Source: Campylobacteraceae bacterium
GTDB taxonomy: Bacteria > Campylobacterota > Campylobacteria > Campylobacterales > Campylobacteraceae
Assembly: GCA_900753405.1 (NCBI GenBank)
Contig: CAADYZ010000019.1
Location: 1-64,000 of the forward strand
Direction: 5' to 3'
Length of the DNA: 64,000 bases
Below are positions 51,329 to 60,151 of this stretch, piece after piece (the stretch's first letter is position 1; the number at the start of each line of letters is the position of its first letter). The notes below the pieces were generated by a model. It saw only the letters and a program-made list of their open reading frames with translations, was not told the origin of the DNA and ran no database searches. Position numbers and translations under genes: made by a program.

Positions 51329-51943
51329 ATGCAAATTTTAAGCGAAGTTTTTGGTTTTTGTGTAACAAAATGTTATATTTTAAAATTCGGCGGCGTTGAA
51401 GTCGTCATCGACCCAGGAGACGGTGCAAGCGAGTGGGTCGCGCAAAATACGCAAAACCTACAAGCCATCCTCCTCACCCACGCACACTTTGACCACAACT
51501 TTGACGCCGCAAAAATTAGGCGAGAAAGCGGAGCGAAAATTTACTGCCCAAAAGAGGATGAGTTTATGTGTGAAAACGACCCTTTTGGCTACCTCAAAGA
51601 GAGTTTTAAGAGTGATGTTTTAGTCGAAGCTGGCGAGGTTGTCGAGGTTTGCGGACAGAAGTTTGCCTTTCATCATTTTGCAGGACATACGCCGGGCTGT
51701 TCGATGATCGAAGCAGAAAACGGCGTGGTTTTTAGCGGAGATTTCATCTTCAAAGACTCGATCGGCAGATTTGACTTTCCTTACAGCGACCGAGAGAAGA
51801 TGAAGCAGAGTTTGACGCGCGTTTTAGAGTTTCAAAGTGCGTTTGGTTGGCAAGGCGAGCTCACACTTTACAGCGGACACACGCCGCCGACAACACTCTC
51901 AGCCGAGCTGCCAAACATCCGCCACTGGCTTAGCATCATCTAG
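51329..51943 (+). CDS. MBL-fold metallohydrolase (glyoxalase II-like)
   Basis: A 204-residue metallo-beta-lactamase-fold hydrolase. The metal motif THAHFDHNFD is followed by HHFAGHTPGCSMIE, GVVFSGDFIFKDSIGRFDF and a final SGHTPPTTL histidine. The size and GDFIF...GRFDF order match the short glyoxalase II/YcbL group, but the substrate is not determined. It starts after AAAGGGGCTTTAAA and is divergent from nadE. Confidence 0.88.
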   Translation: MQILSEVFGFCVTKCYILKFGGVEVVIDPGDGASEWVAQNTQNLQAILLTHAHFDHNFDAAKIRRESGAKIYCPKEDEFMCENDPFGYLKESFKSDVLVEAGEVVEVCGQKFAFHHFAGHTPGCSMIEAENGVVFSGDFIFKDSIGRFDFPYSDREKMKQSLTRVLEFQSAFGWQGELTLYSGHTPPTTLSAELPNIRHWLSII

Positions 51944-51952
51944 CCTTGCAAA

Positions 51953-51980
51953 TTGCTAAAATCAAATTTGGTTTTAGCAA
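51953..51980. terminator. 28-nt palindrome between convergent MBL and hemH genes
   Basis: Arms TTGCTAAAA and TTTTAGCAA flank CAAATTTG with only one non-Watson-Crick pair. It fills the gap between the MBL stop (51943) and the hemH stop (51982). It is an expanded copy of the dispersed motif and probably ends transcripts from both sides. Confidence 0.6.
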
Positions 51981-51981
51981 C

Positions 51982-53127
51982 TCATTTTTTAATGCCAAAA
52001 TTGCCGCAAAACTGCCGCTCAAAGACGATGTCGAAGATGAATTTTGCGAACTCGTCACTTGAATTTTGCACCTTCACAACCTTGTAAAAGTCGAAATTTT
52101 TCGCCTCGTTGGCGTATTGGATGGCGAGTTCAAAGTCCGTTTCGCTGTTGTCGATGCAAAAGCTAATCGGGTAAATTAACACCTTTTTTCCGCTGAGTTT
52201 TGGCGTGTCTTGGCTCGTCTTGGTCGTGTTTGCCGAGTCGGCTTTGAGCCACGCAAGATGCAAAAACCGCTTCAACTCAAAACTTCCACCCTCGCCCACA
52301 AACGGGCTTTTTGAGCTGCTCGCCTCGTTTGCATACAAGTCGCCAAAAAGCCCACCGCCCGCTTCAAAAGAGTCGGTTTGCTCAGGTGTGATGCTTGCTA
52401 AAACTTCGGCGATGTTTGGTCCTAGCCACTCAACTGGTCCAAGACGCGACTGGTAAGCGAGCGTGACTGACTTGAAAAGTTTGAGTTTTGTGCGCAAAAT
52501 TTCAAAATGCTCAACCACATTTTTTTCATACAAATCGCCCTTTTCAATCATCTTCTTAGGCAGCGAGTGAGCTGAGAAAATGAGGTTTATCTCAGCTGGG
52601 TTTGCTCCTTTTGCGGCGTTGAAAATTGACGCTAAAATCATCTCATTAAATTCGGTTTTAGCAAAAAAAGGCTCGATTTGCGTGATTTTTGCTTTGATTT
52701 CAAGTTTTTTAACAGCGTCTAGCGCACTTTTTAGGCTCGACTTGTTTGTCGTCAGCGAAGCGTGCGGGTAGAGCGGAAAAAGGACGATCTCTTCGGCGTT
52801 TGTGTAGTGTTTCAACTTGTCGTAAGCAAACGGCGGCGTGTAGTTGTAGGCGTAGTCAAAAACTAGCTCGCCGCTACCATACCGCTCGTTTAGCTTTGCG
52901 ACAAGTGCCGCTGTGTGTGCGTCAAGCGGGCTTGCACCGCCGATTTGCGCGTAATTTTTCTTTGCTGGAAAGTAACGCAAAGAGGCGATCAAATAAGCAA
53001 GACATTTTCGCAAAAAGCCGCTCTTAATCGGCAAAATCGCCTCGTCACTAAACATATTTTTCAAAAAAGTGAAAATCTCACCGTTGTTTCTCGCCCCGCC
53101 CATATTCAAAAGCAAAACTAGCTTCAT
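51982..53127 (-). CDS. hemH: Ferrochelatase
   Basis: A 381-residue enzyme inserting iron into protoporphyrin IX at the inner membrane. It begins LVLLLNMGGARNNGEIFTFL and has YAQIGGASPLDAHTAAL, LFPLYPHASLTTN, FSAHSLPKKMIEKGD with the catalytic His, LAYQSRLGPVEWLGPN and the C-terminal CIDNSETDFEL. Extra length comes from an insertion after the active-site region (GGLFGDLYANEASSSKSPF and following). A motif copy at 52642-52663 encodes AKTEFNEM. Confidence 0.94.
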   Translation of the reverse strand: MKLVLLLNMGGARNNGEIFTFLKNMFSDEAILPIKSGFLRKCLAYLIASLRYFPAKKNYAQIGGASPLDAHTAALVAKLNERYGSGELVFDYAYNYTPPFAYDKLKHYTNAEEIVLFPLYPHASLTTNKSSLKSALDAVKKLEIKAKITQIEPFFAKTEFNEMILASIFNAAKGANPAEINLIFSAHSLPKKMIEKGDLYEKNVVEHFEILRTKLKLFKSVTLAYQSRLGPVEWLGPNIAEVLASITPEQTDSFEAGGGLFGDLYANEASSSKSPFVGEGGSFELKRFLHLAWLKADSANTTKTSQDTPKLSGKKVLIYPISFCIDNSETDFELAIQYANEAKNFDFYKVVKVQNSSDEFAKFIFDIVFERQFCGNFGIKK

Positions 53128-53136
53128 CCAACTCCT

Positions 53137-54357
53137 TTACGCCTCAAACAACCCTTCACAAAAACCGACTAGCTCGCCTGCAACCTCGCTTTTGTCTGCA
53201 AATGACGAAAGGAGGCAACCGCTTTTTTGCAAAAACCGAATTTGAGTTTTGTCACTGCCAAAAAAGATGCTTCCGCTTTCATCTGCTTGTAAAATATTCA
53301 AACAAACCGCGTCTAAACCGCGTTTTTCAAGGCTTTGACGCGCGTTTGCAACCGCCACTTCCTCTTGGCACATTTCAAGTTTAAAGCCAACTTTTTTGCA
53401 CTTTGACGCAAGACTTTTTAGCAAATCCACATTCTCTTTTAGCTCCAAATTCAACGCAAAATTCTGCTTTTTGACCTTGCCGTTTTGAGTCAGTGCAGGT
53501 AAAAAGTCGCTCACCGCCGCGTTCATCACCAGTAAATCTCGCGGCGTTAAATCTTGCTTGTTAAGCAGGTCTAAAAGCGAGGCTGAGCTTTGAAATTTCA
53601 CGCACTCATACGGCAAAACCTCCCCCTCAAAACTCCACTTCTGCCCCGCTTTTTGCACTGCTGAATGCAACAGCGTCACCTCCGCACCAGCGTAGAAAAA
53701 CGCGTCTGCGATCGCCTTTGCAAACTTGCCGCTCGAAAAGTTTGTCACCCCTCTGACATCGTCAATCTTCTCACAAGTCGCCCCGCCCGTGACGACAACC
53801 TTCCGCCCTCGCCAAAGCCTCTTTTGACGCAACGCCCGCACCGCACTCGCGACTATCACCTCCACCTCAGCTAAACCGCCCTCGCCCGTCTCGCCGCACG
53901 CAAGCGTTTTGCAAACAGGATTTACAAACTCCCAACCGCTTTGCTTTAAAAACTCTACATTTCTTTGCGTCGCCGCGTTTTGCCACATCCGCCAGTTCAT
54001 CGCAGGAGCTACAACTCTCATTCCGCCGCCACCACCGTAAGCAAGCAGCGTTTGCAAAAACACATCATCCGCCACTCCACAAGCCACTTTTGCAAGCGTG
54101 TTTGCAGTCGCTGGGGCTAAAAGCAGCAAGTCGGCTTTGCTAAATTCGATGTGGTTTAGCCCACCGCTCCACGAGGCGTTTTGCTGCGTCAAAACCCGCG
54201 CGCCCAATCCTTCGTAAGCAAGCGGCGTGACAAACTCGCTAGCACCTTTGCTTAAAGCCACGCTAACCTCAAAGCCACGCTTTTGCAACGCCCGCAAAAT
54301 CTCAAAACTTTTGTAAAAGCTCACGCCGCCGCAAACGCCAAGCAAAACTCGCGTCAT
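53137..54357 (-). CDS. coaBC: Bifunctional phosphopantothenoylcysteine decarboxylase/synthetase
   Basis: A 406-residue fusion for two steps of coenzyme A synthesis. The CoaC half has GVCGGVSFYKSFEILRAL, LLLAPATANTLAKVACGVAD, VVAPAMNWRMW and the substrate clamp LACGETGEGGLAEVE. The CoaB half starts KVVVTGGATCEKIDDVRGV. A motif copy (53229-53252) lies near the C-terminus (KTQIRFLQKSG). It overlaps mltG by four bases. Confidence 0.94.
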   Translation of the reverse strand: MTRVLLGVCGGVSFYKSFEILRALQKRGFEVSVALSKGASEFVTPLAYEGLGARVLTQQNASWSGGLNHIEFSKADLLLLAPATANTLAKVACGVADDVFLQTLLAYGGGGGMRVVAPAMNWRMWQNAATQRNVEFLKQSGWEFVNPVCKTLACGETGEGGLAEVEVIVASAVRALRQKRLWRGRKVVVTGGATCEKIDDVRGVTNFSSGKFAKAIADAFFYAGAEVTLLHSAVQKAGQKWSFEGEVLPYECVKFQSSASLLDLLNKQDLTPRDLLVMNAAVSDFLPALTQNGKVKKQNFALNLELKENVDLLKSLASKCKKVGFKLEMCQEEVAVANARQSLEKRGLDAVCLNILQADESGSIFFGSDKTQIRFLQKSGCLLSSFADKSEVAGELVGFCEGLFEA

Positions 54358-55370
54358 TTTGCCTCCTTCAAATTTGATTTCTGCCGTTTGTAGCGGTTGT
54401 TTTGGTTGATATTTTCTTTGTGAGAGTTGTAGGTCGCACTGAATGAATGCTTGCCCGTGCGGAGGTCTCTAACAAAGTAGAGGTAGTTAGACTTTGTCGG
54501 GTTTAACGCGGCGTAAATCGCCTCGTTTGACGGGTTGCAAACTGGCAGCGGCGGCAGTCCAACGCGTTTGTAGGTGTTAAACTCGCTGTTGTCTTGTGCG
54601 ATCCTTTGCGGCGTCACTCTCTCGTGCGAGTAGTTGCCGTAGTTTAAAGTCCCGTCCATTTGAAGCGGCATATTCTTCGCCAAGCGGTTATAAACCACGC
54701 CTGAGACGATCCCAAATTCGCTCTCGTCCGCCGCCTCTTTTTGCACGATCGAAGCGACAACTAGCGCCCTTTGCCACGCCGCGTCATCAACTGAGTTTTT
54801 CAACTCAGCGCGAATGGCGTTTGAGCGGTTAAGCAAAAACTCCACCAACTCCGCCTCGCTAAACCCAAGCGCGACATTGTAAGTCTGAGGCGCCAACTCG
54901 CCCTCGTTTGCACGACTAAAAAATTCCTCACGCAAAATTGTCAAATTCAAATTTAACTTCTGAGCCACCTGCCGCAAAAAGATCTCACTCGTCTCGCCAG
55001 GGATGAGCGTGATGTTTGTTGTGGCGGCTTTTGCTTTGGTGATGGCGTGTAAAAAGTCAAGCCTTGTTAAGACGCCGTTTTTGGACTTGATTTCAATCAG
55101 TCCGCTTTGAGCGTGTCCTAAAAACCTCAAAATAAAAGGGTCAAATTTGGTTACATTAAAGTTTTGATTATCTAAAAACGCTATAATGCTTTTTGCGCTG
55201 CCTTTTGGAAGGTTGATGAAGTGAGGGACTTCAACCTCTTTTGCGAGGCTGGCAAGAAGCGAAATGATAAAGATGACAAAAATGGCAAAAATACTTAAAA
55301 TCGTCTCGGCGATTATCTTAACTTTTTTACTATTTTTCAGTGCGGCAGTCGTAGCCCTTAGTATCGGCAT
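54354..55370 (-). CDS. mltG: Endolytic transglycosylase MltG
   Basis: A 338-residue membrane-anchored enzyme that cleaves nascent peptidoglycan strands. The N-terminal helix is ETILSIFAIFVIFIISLLAS; the catalytic Glu is in ASIVQKEAADESEFG, followed by VVYNRLAKNMPLQMDGTLNY. The ATG at 55368-55370 has AGGAATTTTT upstream. Its first 36 codons overlap, antisense, the start of the AsmA-like gene. Motif copies at 54368-54380, 54952-54968 and 55140-55155 are coding or near the end. Confidence 0.92.
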   Translation of the reverse strand: MPILRATTAALKNSKKVKIIAETILSIFAIFVIFIISLLASLAKEVEVPHFINLPKGSAKSIIAFLDNQNFNVTKFDPFILRFLGHAQSGLIEIKSKNGVLTRLDFLHAITKAKAATTNITLIPGETSEIFLRQVAQKLNLNLTILREEFFSRANEGELAPQTYNVALGFSEAELVEFLLNRSNAIRAELKNSVDDAAWQRALVVASIVQKEAADESEFGIVSGVVYNRLAKNMPLQMDGTLNYGNYSHERVTPQRIAQDNSEFNTYKRVGLPPLPVCNPSNEAIYAALNPTKSNYLYFVRDLRTGKHSFSATYNSHKENINQNNRYKRQKSNLKEAK

Positions 55371-57894
55371 AAAAATTCCTCATTTTGAAAATCAAAACTT
55401 TGCATTCTCGCAATTATATATCAAGTTAGATAAAAAACTCATTTTAAAACTCGCAGAATTACGACTTTTCAAACATTCTCAGTCAAACTCCTTTGACGAA
55501 AGCGGCGAGCTTCTCTCGTGGGCGGGAAAAACGCTGCCTTTGTTTGAGATCATCGACCTTCCTGTGATTAAAATCGGCGAGGATGAGTTTTCGCTGCTTT
55601 ACGAAGACGGCACTTTTAGCGTGAATTTAAAATTTCTCGCCCTCATCACCAGTAATGTCGCCATCAAGCAAAAAATGGTCACCGCAGATCTTGACTTTTT
55701 GCGGCTAAAAGACGCAAATGTCGAGCTTAGCAAGGGCAAATTTCAAGCCGACATCACACAGCAAAGTTTTGCCCTTGACGCTGAGGCAAACAGCTTTGAA
55801 GTTGGCGGAAAGTTGGCTTTAAAATACGCTGATGGCGTGGCAAGTTTTGCGCTAAACAACGCAAGTGCAAGCAGCATTGAACATTTTATGTCCAACATCG
55901 CCTCGCTAACGCACCTAAACCCAAGCGTGAGCGAGTGGATTTACCCAAAAGTGCTGGCAAAAAACTACTTCATCCACGAATTTAGCGGCGAGTTTGACAC
56001 ACAAAAAATGAGGCTGCAAAATATGCGTGGGCGAGCGGATTTAAGCGGCGTGAGCGTGAAATTTCACGAGAATTTGCCGCCACTTTTTGTGTCAAATTCA
56101 AATTTGACATTTGACGGGGCGAATTTCTACTTTGACTTTGACAAACCAACTTACGAAGGGCTAAATTTGGCTGGCTCAAAGGTCGAAATTCTCGACACTT
56201 TTGCAAATTCTAGCGTCAAAGTTTTTCTGCAAAACCGCGAAGCGCTTGATGCGCGAGTAAAACGCGTTTTGAGCGAATACGGCGTTGTGTTGCCGCTTTC
56301 GCAAAAGGGCGGGCAGCTTCAAAGCAGCGTCTTACTTGACATCGGCTTAAAACCCTTTAAGTTTAAACCAAGCGGCGAGTTCGTCCTAAAAGGCGGGCAG
56401 ATCGCCCTAGCCTCAGCGTGGTTTGAGACAAAAGGGGCTTACGCAACGCTAAAAGACAACAAAATTTTTGTTAAAAACGCCTCGCTTAAAGACGACATTT
56501 TTACGCTAACAGGCGAAGGGGTGATCGACCTGGCGAGCAAAACGGGCGAGTTTTCCACGCAAATTAAACGCTTTTGCTTAGCGGGCTGCGCACTTGCAAA
56601 CCTCACCGCTCACCCGCAAAACATTAGCCTTGATTTTACAGAAGATGTAAGCTTAAAACTCAACGAATTTGACCTAAATTTGGTTTTTGCAAACAAAACG
56701 ACAATTTACACTAACAACATCTCCACTCTCACCCCTTTTTCGCCGCTTGCAAAGGCGGTTGGCTTAAAGGGCGGCGGACTAAGCGTGCAGACGAAAAATT
56801 TTAAGACATTTGACATTTTGATACGGCGGGCGGCGATCGACTCGCCGCTTCAAAACTACAAGCAAGACGACTTTCAAGCAAGAGTCGCAAAGCAAATTTT
56901 TGTCACCTCAAAAAGCAAGAAATTTGCACTAGATTTTGACGAGGCAAATTCGCAGATCAACATCCGCCTAAAAAACACGATGCTAGACCTACACAAAAGC
57001 ATCAAACTAGCCGAGGATTTAGGCAAAATTTTTACCACGCCAAAAGTAGCGAGTGAGGCTGGGGAGGCGGAGGAAAACAGCCTTTTGGTGACGCTAAAAG
57101 GCAAAAACTTAACACTTCAAGCCTTTAACACGAGTGCGAATTTCGCCTCGCTTAACGCCTACTACACAAACAACTCGCTTTGGACAAACTCTAAATTCAG
57201 CAGCGGCGGGAAGTTGTGGTTAAAAAACAAAGAGGAGAATTTTCTCATCAAAGCCCAAGGCGTCAGCGGCGAGCTAATCAACTCTCTTGTGAAAACACAA
57301 GTCGTAAAAGGCGGGCGTTTTGGCGTAGAATTTGCAGGCGATTTTGACAACTTTCAAGCGCAACTCACCGCCGCAAACTCAACCCTAAAAGGCATTGCAT
57401 TTTACAAAAATTTCATCTCCTTTTTAGACACGATTCCTTCGATTTTAACGCTTAAAATCCCCGATTTTTCACCAACTGGAATGTTTGTGAAACACGGCGT
57501 GGCAAATGTTGAGAAAAAGGGGGAAGAGTTGAAAATTTTGGGTGTGAAACTAAACGGAGAGAATATCGATGTTAGCGGGATTTTAGACTACAACCTCAAA
57601 AACGACGCGATCAACGGAAGTATGGAGATCGCGTTTTTAAAAAACACCGCAAGCGTCATTGCCAAAATCCCCGTTGTAAATCAAATCATCCTTGGCGAAA
57701 ACCGCCAGTTTTTCACGCTGCTTGATGTCGGTGGCACACTTGCAAAAACCAAATTCCAAACCCACATCGCAACCGACATCCTCAAACTCCCTTACAACTT
57801 GGTTCGAAACCTCGTCCTCGTGCCTTTTTCCTTTGGTGGCGGCAAAACAAACGAGTTGTCAAAACCAAATTTGAATTCAACTCTTGCTAAATGA
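55264..57894 (+). CDS. AsmA-like/DUF3971 membrane-anchored protein
   Basis: An 876-residue protein with one N-terminal helix (ILKIVSAIILTFLLFFSAAV) and a long repetitive beta-rich periplasmic region. The C-terminus resembles the AsmA-like C-terminal region (DVSGILDYNLKNDAINGSME ... NQIILGENRQFFTLLDVGG). Such proteins are bridge-like lipid carriers or assembly factors of the envelope. The start may be the ATG at 55264, 55273 or 55282; none has a strong ribosome binding site. The 5' end overlaps mltG head-to-head by up to 107 bases. It contains at least four motif copies. Confidence 0.88.
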   Translation: MIKMTKMAKILKIVSAIILTFLLFFSAAVVALSIGIKIPHFENQNFAFSQLYIKLDKKLILKLAELRLFKHSQSNSFDESGELLSWAGKTLPLFEIIDLPVIKIGEDEFSLLYEDGTFSVNLKFLALITSNVAIKQKMVTADLDFLRLKDANVELSKGKFQADITQQSFALDAEANSFEVGGKLALKYADGVASFALNNASASSIEHFMSNIASLTHLNPSVSEWIYPKVLAKNYFIHEFSGEFDTQKMRLQNMRGRADLSGVSVKFHENLPPLFVSNSNLTFDGANFYFDFDKPTYEGLNLAGSKVEILDTFANSSVKVFLQNREALDARVKRVLSEYGVVLPLSQKGGQLQSSVLLDIGLKPFKFKPSGEFVLKGGQIALASAWFETKGAYATLKDNKIFVKNASLKDDIFTLTGEGVIDLASKTGEFSTQIKRFCLAGCALANLTAHPQNISLDFTEDVSLKLNEFDLNLVFANKTTIYTNNISTLTPFSPLAKAVGLKGGGLSVQTKNFKTFDILIRRAAIDSPLQNYKQDDFQARVAKQIFVTSKSKKFALDFDEANSQINIRLKNTMLDLHKSIKLAEDLGKIFTTPKVASEAGEAEENSLLVTLKGKNLTLQAFNTSANFASLNAYYTNNSLWTNSKFSSGGKLWLKNKEENFLIKAQGVSGELINSLVKTQVVKGGRFGVEFAGDFDNFQAQLTAANSTLKGIAFYKNFISFLDTIPSILTLKIPDFSPTGMFVKHGVANVEKKGEELKILGVKLNGENIDVSGILDYNLKNDAINGSMEIAFLKNTASVIAKIPVVNQIILGENRQFFTLLDVGGTLAKTKFQTHIATDILKLPYNLVRNLVLVPFSFGGGKTNELSKPNLNSTLAK

Positions 57895-57931
57895 CGCGTG
57901 AGTTTAAAGCCAAGTTTAAAATTAACTTAGA

Positions 57932-57937
57932 TATAAT
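57932..57937 (+). promoter_or_regulatory. -10 box upstream of the HP0268-family gene
   Basis: A perfect TATAAT inside the sequence after the AsmA-like stop codon. The ribosome binding site AAGGAG follows at 57957-57962. It likely drives the HP0268-miaB-acyltransferase run. Confidence 0.6.
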
Positions 57938-57968
57938 CGGCAATTTTACGAAACCTAAGGAGAAGATG

Positions 57969-58211
57969 ATGAAATTGCTTTTAGCTCGCAATGAGCTTGA
58001 CAAAAAACCAGCACAGATCACGCTTGATGAGATTAGCGCCAAGGTTGAATCAGGCGGCGGGCATATTTTCTACTTTGACAAAGACAACACAGACAAAGAG
58101 CTTTTAAGCCTCATCGACTACTTTGACAAAAAGGGACTCAGCGTTTATCACCGCAAGGTTAAATACGGACTTGAAGAGGGTGATTATATGTACGAGGTTC
58201 ATATTTTATGA
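57969..58211 (+). CDS. HP0268-family protein
   Basis: An 80-residue protein starting MKLLLARNELDKKPAQITLD. The Helicobacter homologue HP0268 has been described as a small nicking nuclease with an alpha/beta fold; whether this protein has that activity is unknown. AAGGAG at 57957-57962 fits the ATG at 57969 better than the one at 57966, and a longer frame from 57891 lies upstream of the -10 box and is rejected. It overlaps miaB by four bases. Confidence 0.88.
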   Translation: MKLLLARNELDKKPAQITLDEISAKVESGGGHIFYFDKDNTDKELLSLIDYFDKKGLSVYHRKVKYGLEEGDYMYEVHIL

Positions 58212-59488
58212 AATTATTCCTACAAACGCTCGGCTGTGCGATGAATGTCCGCGACAGCGAACACATCCGCGCTGAGCTTTCAGACTACGAGGTCACAGAC
58301 AACATCTCCGAGGCGGATTTAATTTTAATCAACACCTGCTCGGTTCGAGAAAAGCCTGTCCAAAAGCTTTTTAGCGAGATCGGCGCGTTTAATGTCGCTA
58401 AAAAACCAGGGGCGAAAATCGGCGTTTGCGGCTGCACGGCAAGCCACCTTGAAGGCAAGATTTTCAAACGCGCGCCGTTTGTGGATTTTGTGCTTGGGGC
58501 GCGAAATGTCAGCAAGATCAAACAAGCCATCAACACACCAAAATTCATCGCAACCGATATAAATTATGACGAAAGCGAATTTGCCTTTGGCGACTTTCGC
58601 ACCAGCCCTTACAAAAGCTTTGTGAATATAATGATCGGTTGTGACAAAAAGTGCGCCTACTGCATTGTGCCATACACTCGCGGAGACGAAGTAAGCATCC
58701 CAAAACGCATCATCCTCGCCGAAGTGGAAAAGAGTGTTGCGCGCGGAGCAAAAGAGATTTTCTTACTTGGGCAAAATGTTAATAACTACGGCAAACGCTT
58801 CTCAAACGCCCACGAAAAGTGCGATTTTAGCGACCTTTTGCACGAGATTAGCTTGATTGACGGCGTTGAGCGAATTCGCTTCACAAGCCCGCATCCACTC
58901 CACTTTGACGACAAATTCATCGCCGAATTTAGCTCAAATTCTAAAATCTGCAAGTCGATTCATATGCCACTGCAAAGCGGCTCAACGAAGATTTTAAAGG
59001 CGATGAGACGCGGCTACACGAAAGAGTGGTTTTTGCAAAAAGCGGCAAAACTACGCGAGCTGAACCCAACTTTAAGCATCTCAACCGACATCATAGTCGC
59101 ATTTCCGGGCGAGACGGATGAGGATTTTAACGAGACGATGGAGGTGCTTGAAGCGGTTAGGTTTGAGCAGATGTTTTCGTTTAAATACTCGCCTCGTCCG
59201 CTAACTCCTGCGGCAAAACTACCACAGATCGACCCGCTTGTCGCAAGTGCGAGGCTAACCACGCTGCAAAACCGCCACAACGAAATTTTAGACGAAATTG
59301 TCGCAAAAAAAGAGGGCGAGGTTATGCGAGTGTATTTTGAAGAGCTAAGAAGCGGCGGGCTAGTCGCAGGCAGGAGCGACAACAACTTCTTGGTCGCAAC
59401 TGAGGGCAGCGAAGAGCTTTTGGGGCGGTTTTGTGATGTGAAAGTCACGCATCCGCGGCGGATGGTGTTGAATGGAACTCTCGTTTAA
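58208..59488 (+). CDS. miaB: tRNA-2-methylthio-N6-dimethylallyladenosine synthase
   Basis: A 426-residue radical-SAM methylthiotransferase acting on A37 of tRNAs. The N-terminal UPF0004 domain has cysteines in LGCAMNVRDSEH, NTCSVREK and CGCTAS. The radical-SAM cluster motif is GCDKKCAYCIVPYTRG, and a TRAM domain closes the protein. It overlaps both the HP0268-family gene and the acyltransferase gene, so the three are coupled. Confidence 0.96.
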   Translation: MKLFLQTLGCAMNVRDSEHIRAELSDYEVTDNISEADLILINTCSVREKPVQKLFSEIGAFNVAKKPGAKIGVCGCTASHLEGKIFKRAPFVDFVLGARNVSKIKQAINTPKFIATDINYDESEFAFGDFRTSPYKSFVNIMIGCDKKCAYCIVPYTRGDEVSIPKRIILAEVEKSVARGAKEIFLLGQNVNNYGKRFSNAHEKCDFSDLLHEISLIDGVERIRFTSPHPLHFDDKFIAEFSSNSKICKSIHMPLQSGSTKILKAMRRGYTKEWFLQKAAKLRELNPTLSISTDIIVAFPGETDEDFNETMEVLEAVRFEQMFSFKYSPRPLTPAAKLPQIDPLVASARLTTLQNRHNEILDEIVAKKEGEVMRVYFEELRSGGLVAGRSDNNFLVATEGSEELLGRFCDVKVTHPRRMVLNGTLV

Positions 59489-60086
59489 AGAGCGCTTTAA
59501 ACTCGGTTTTTTGAAGTGGTGCGGGATCGGTTTGATACACCTGCTTTACCTAACTTGCCGTGCAAAATTTGTCGGACAACCGCGAGGCGAAGAGCCGTGC
59601 GTGGTGCTTTGCTGGCACAGCAAAATCGCCTTCACGCCCTTTTGCTTTACGCAATTTTGGCGAAACAAAGAGGTTAAAACGATCATCTCAGAGCATTTTG
59701 ACGGAGAGTTGATCACCCAAATTTCTGCTTTTTTCCACATCGGCGCGATCCGCGGCAGCTCAACGCGCGGTGGCGTAAAAGCCCTTGCTAACGCGCTGCG
59801 TGAGTTAAAAAACGGCGTGGATGTAGCCATCACGCCTGACGGTCCAAGAGGACCTTATCACAGCGTGAGTGACGGCGCGGTGTTGATCGCGCAAAAGGCG
59901 GGCGTGAAGCTCGTTTTCATCACCTTTGAGGCGAGCAGCTTTTGGCGGACAAAAAGCTGGGACAAGCTTGTCATCCCAAAACCTTTTAGCACGATAACCT
60001 ACACGCTTAGCGAGCCGTTTAGTGTTGAAGGGCTCACGCTTGAAGAGGCAAAAGAGATGATTTTACAGCGTATGCAAGAAGACTAA
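59472..60086 (+). CDS. DUF374 lysophospholipid acyltransferase-like protein
   Basis: A 204-residue protein of the DUF374 group within the acyltransferase superfamily. It contains the short hydrophobic start LGFLKWCGIGLIHLLYLTC, CWHSKIAFTPFC, GAIRGSSTRGGVKAL and ITPDGPRGP. It probably acts at the inner membrane on a lipid or lipid A-like acceptor. It overlaps miaB by 17 bases. The acceptor is unknown. Confidence 0.88.
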   Translation: MELSFKERFKLGFLKWCGIGLIHLLYLTCRAKFVGQPRGEEPCVVLCWHSKIAFTPFCFTQFWRNKEVKTIISEHFDGELITQISAFFHIGAIRGSSTRGGVKALANALRELKNGVDVAITPDGPRGPYHSVSDGAVLIAQKAGVKLVFITFEASSFWRTKSWDKLVIPKPFSTITYTLSEPFSVEGLTLEEAKEMILQRMQED

Positions 60087-60151
60087 TGCGTCAGACTCGC
60101 ACTTGATGACACGAAAGTCGTCAAATTCGAATTTGACAACAAGGAGAGAAA

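Noticed and set aside
57891..57968. Longer HP0268-family start
   Set aside because: The extension contains the -10 box and the ribosome binding site of the shorter form.
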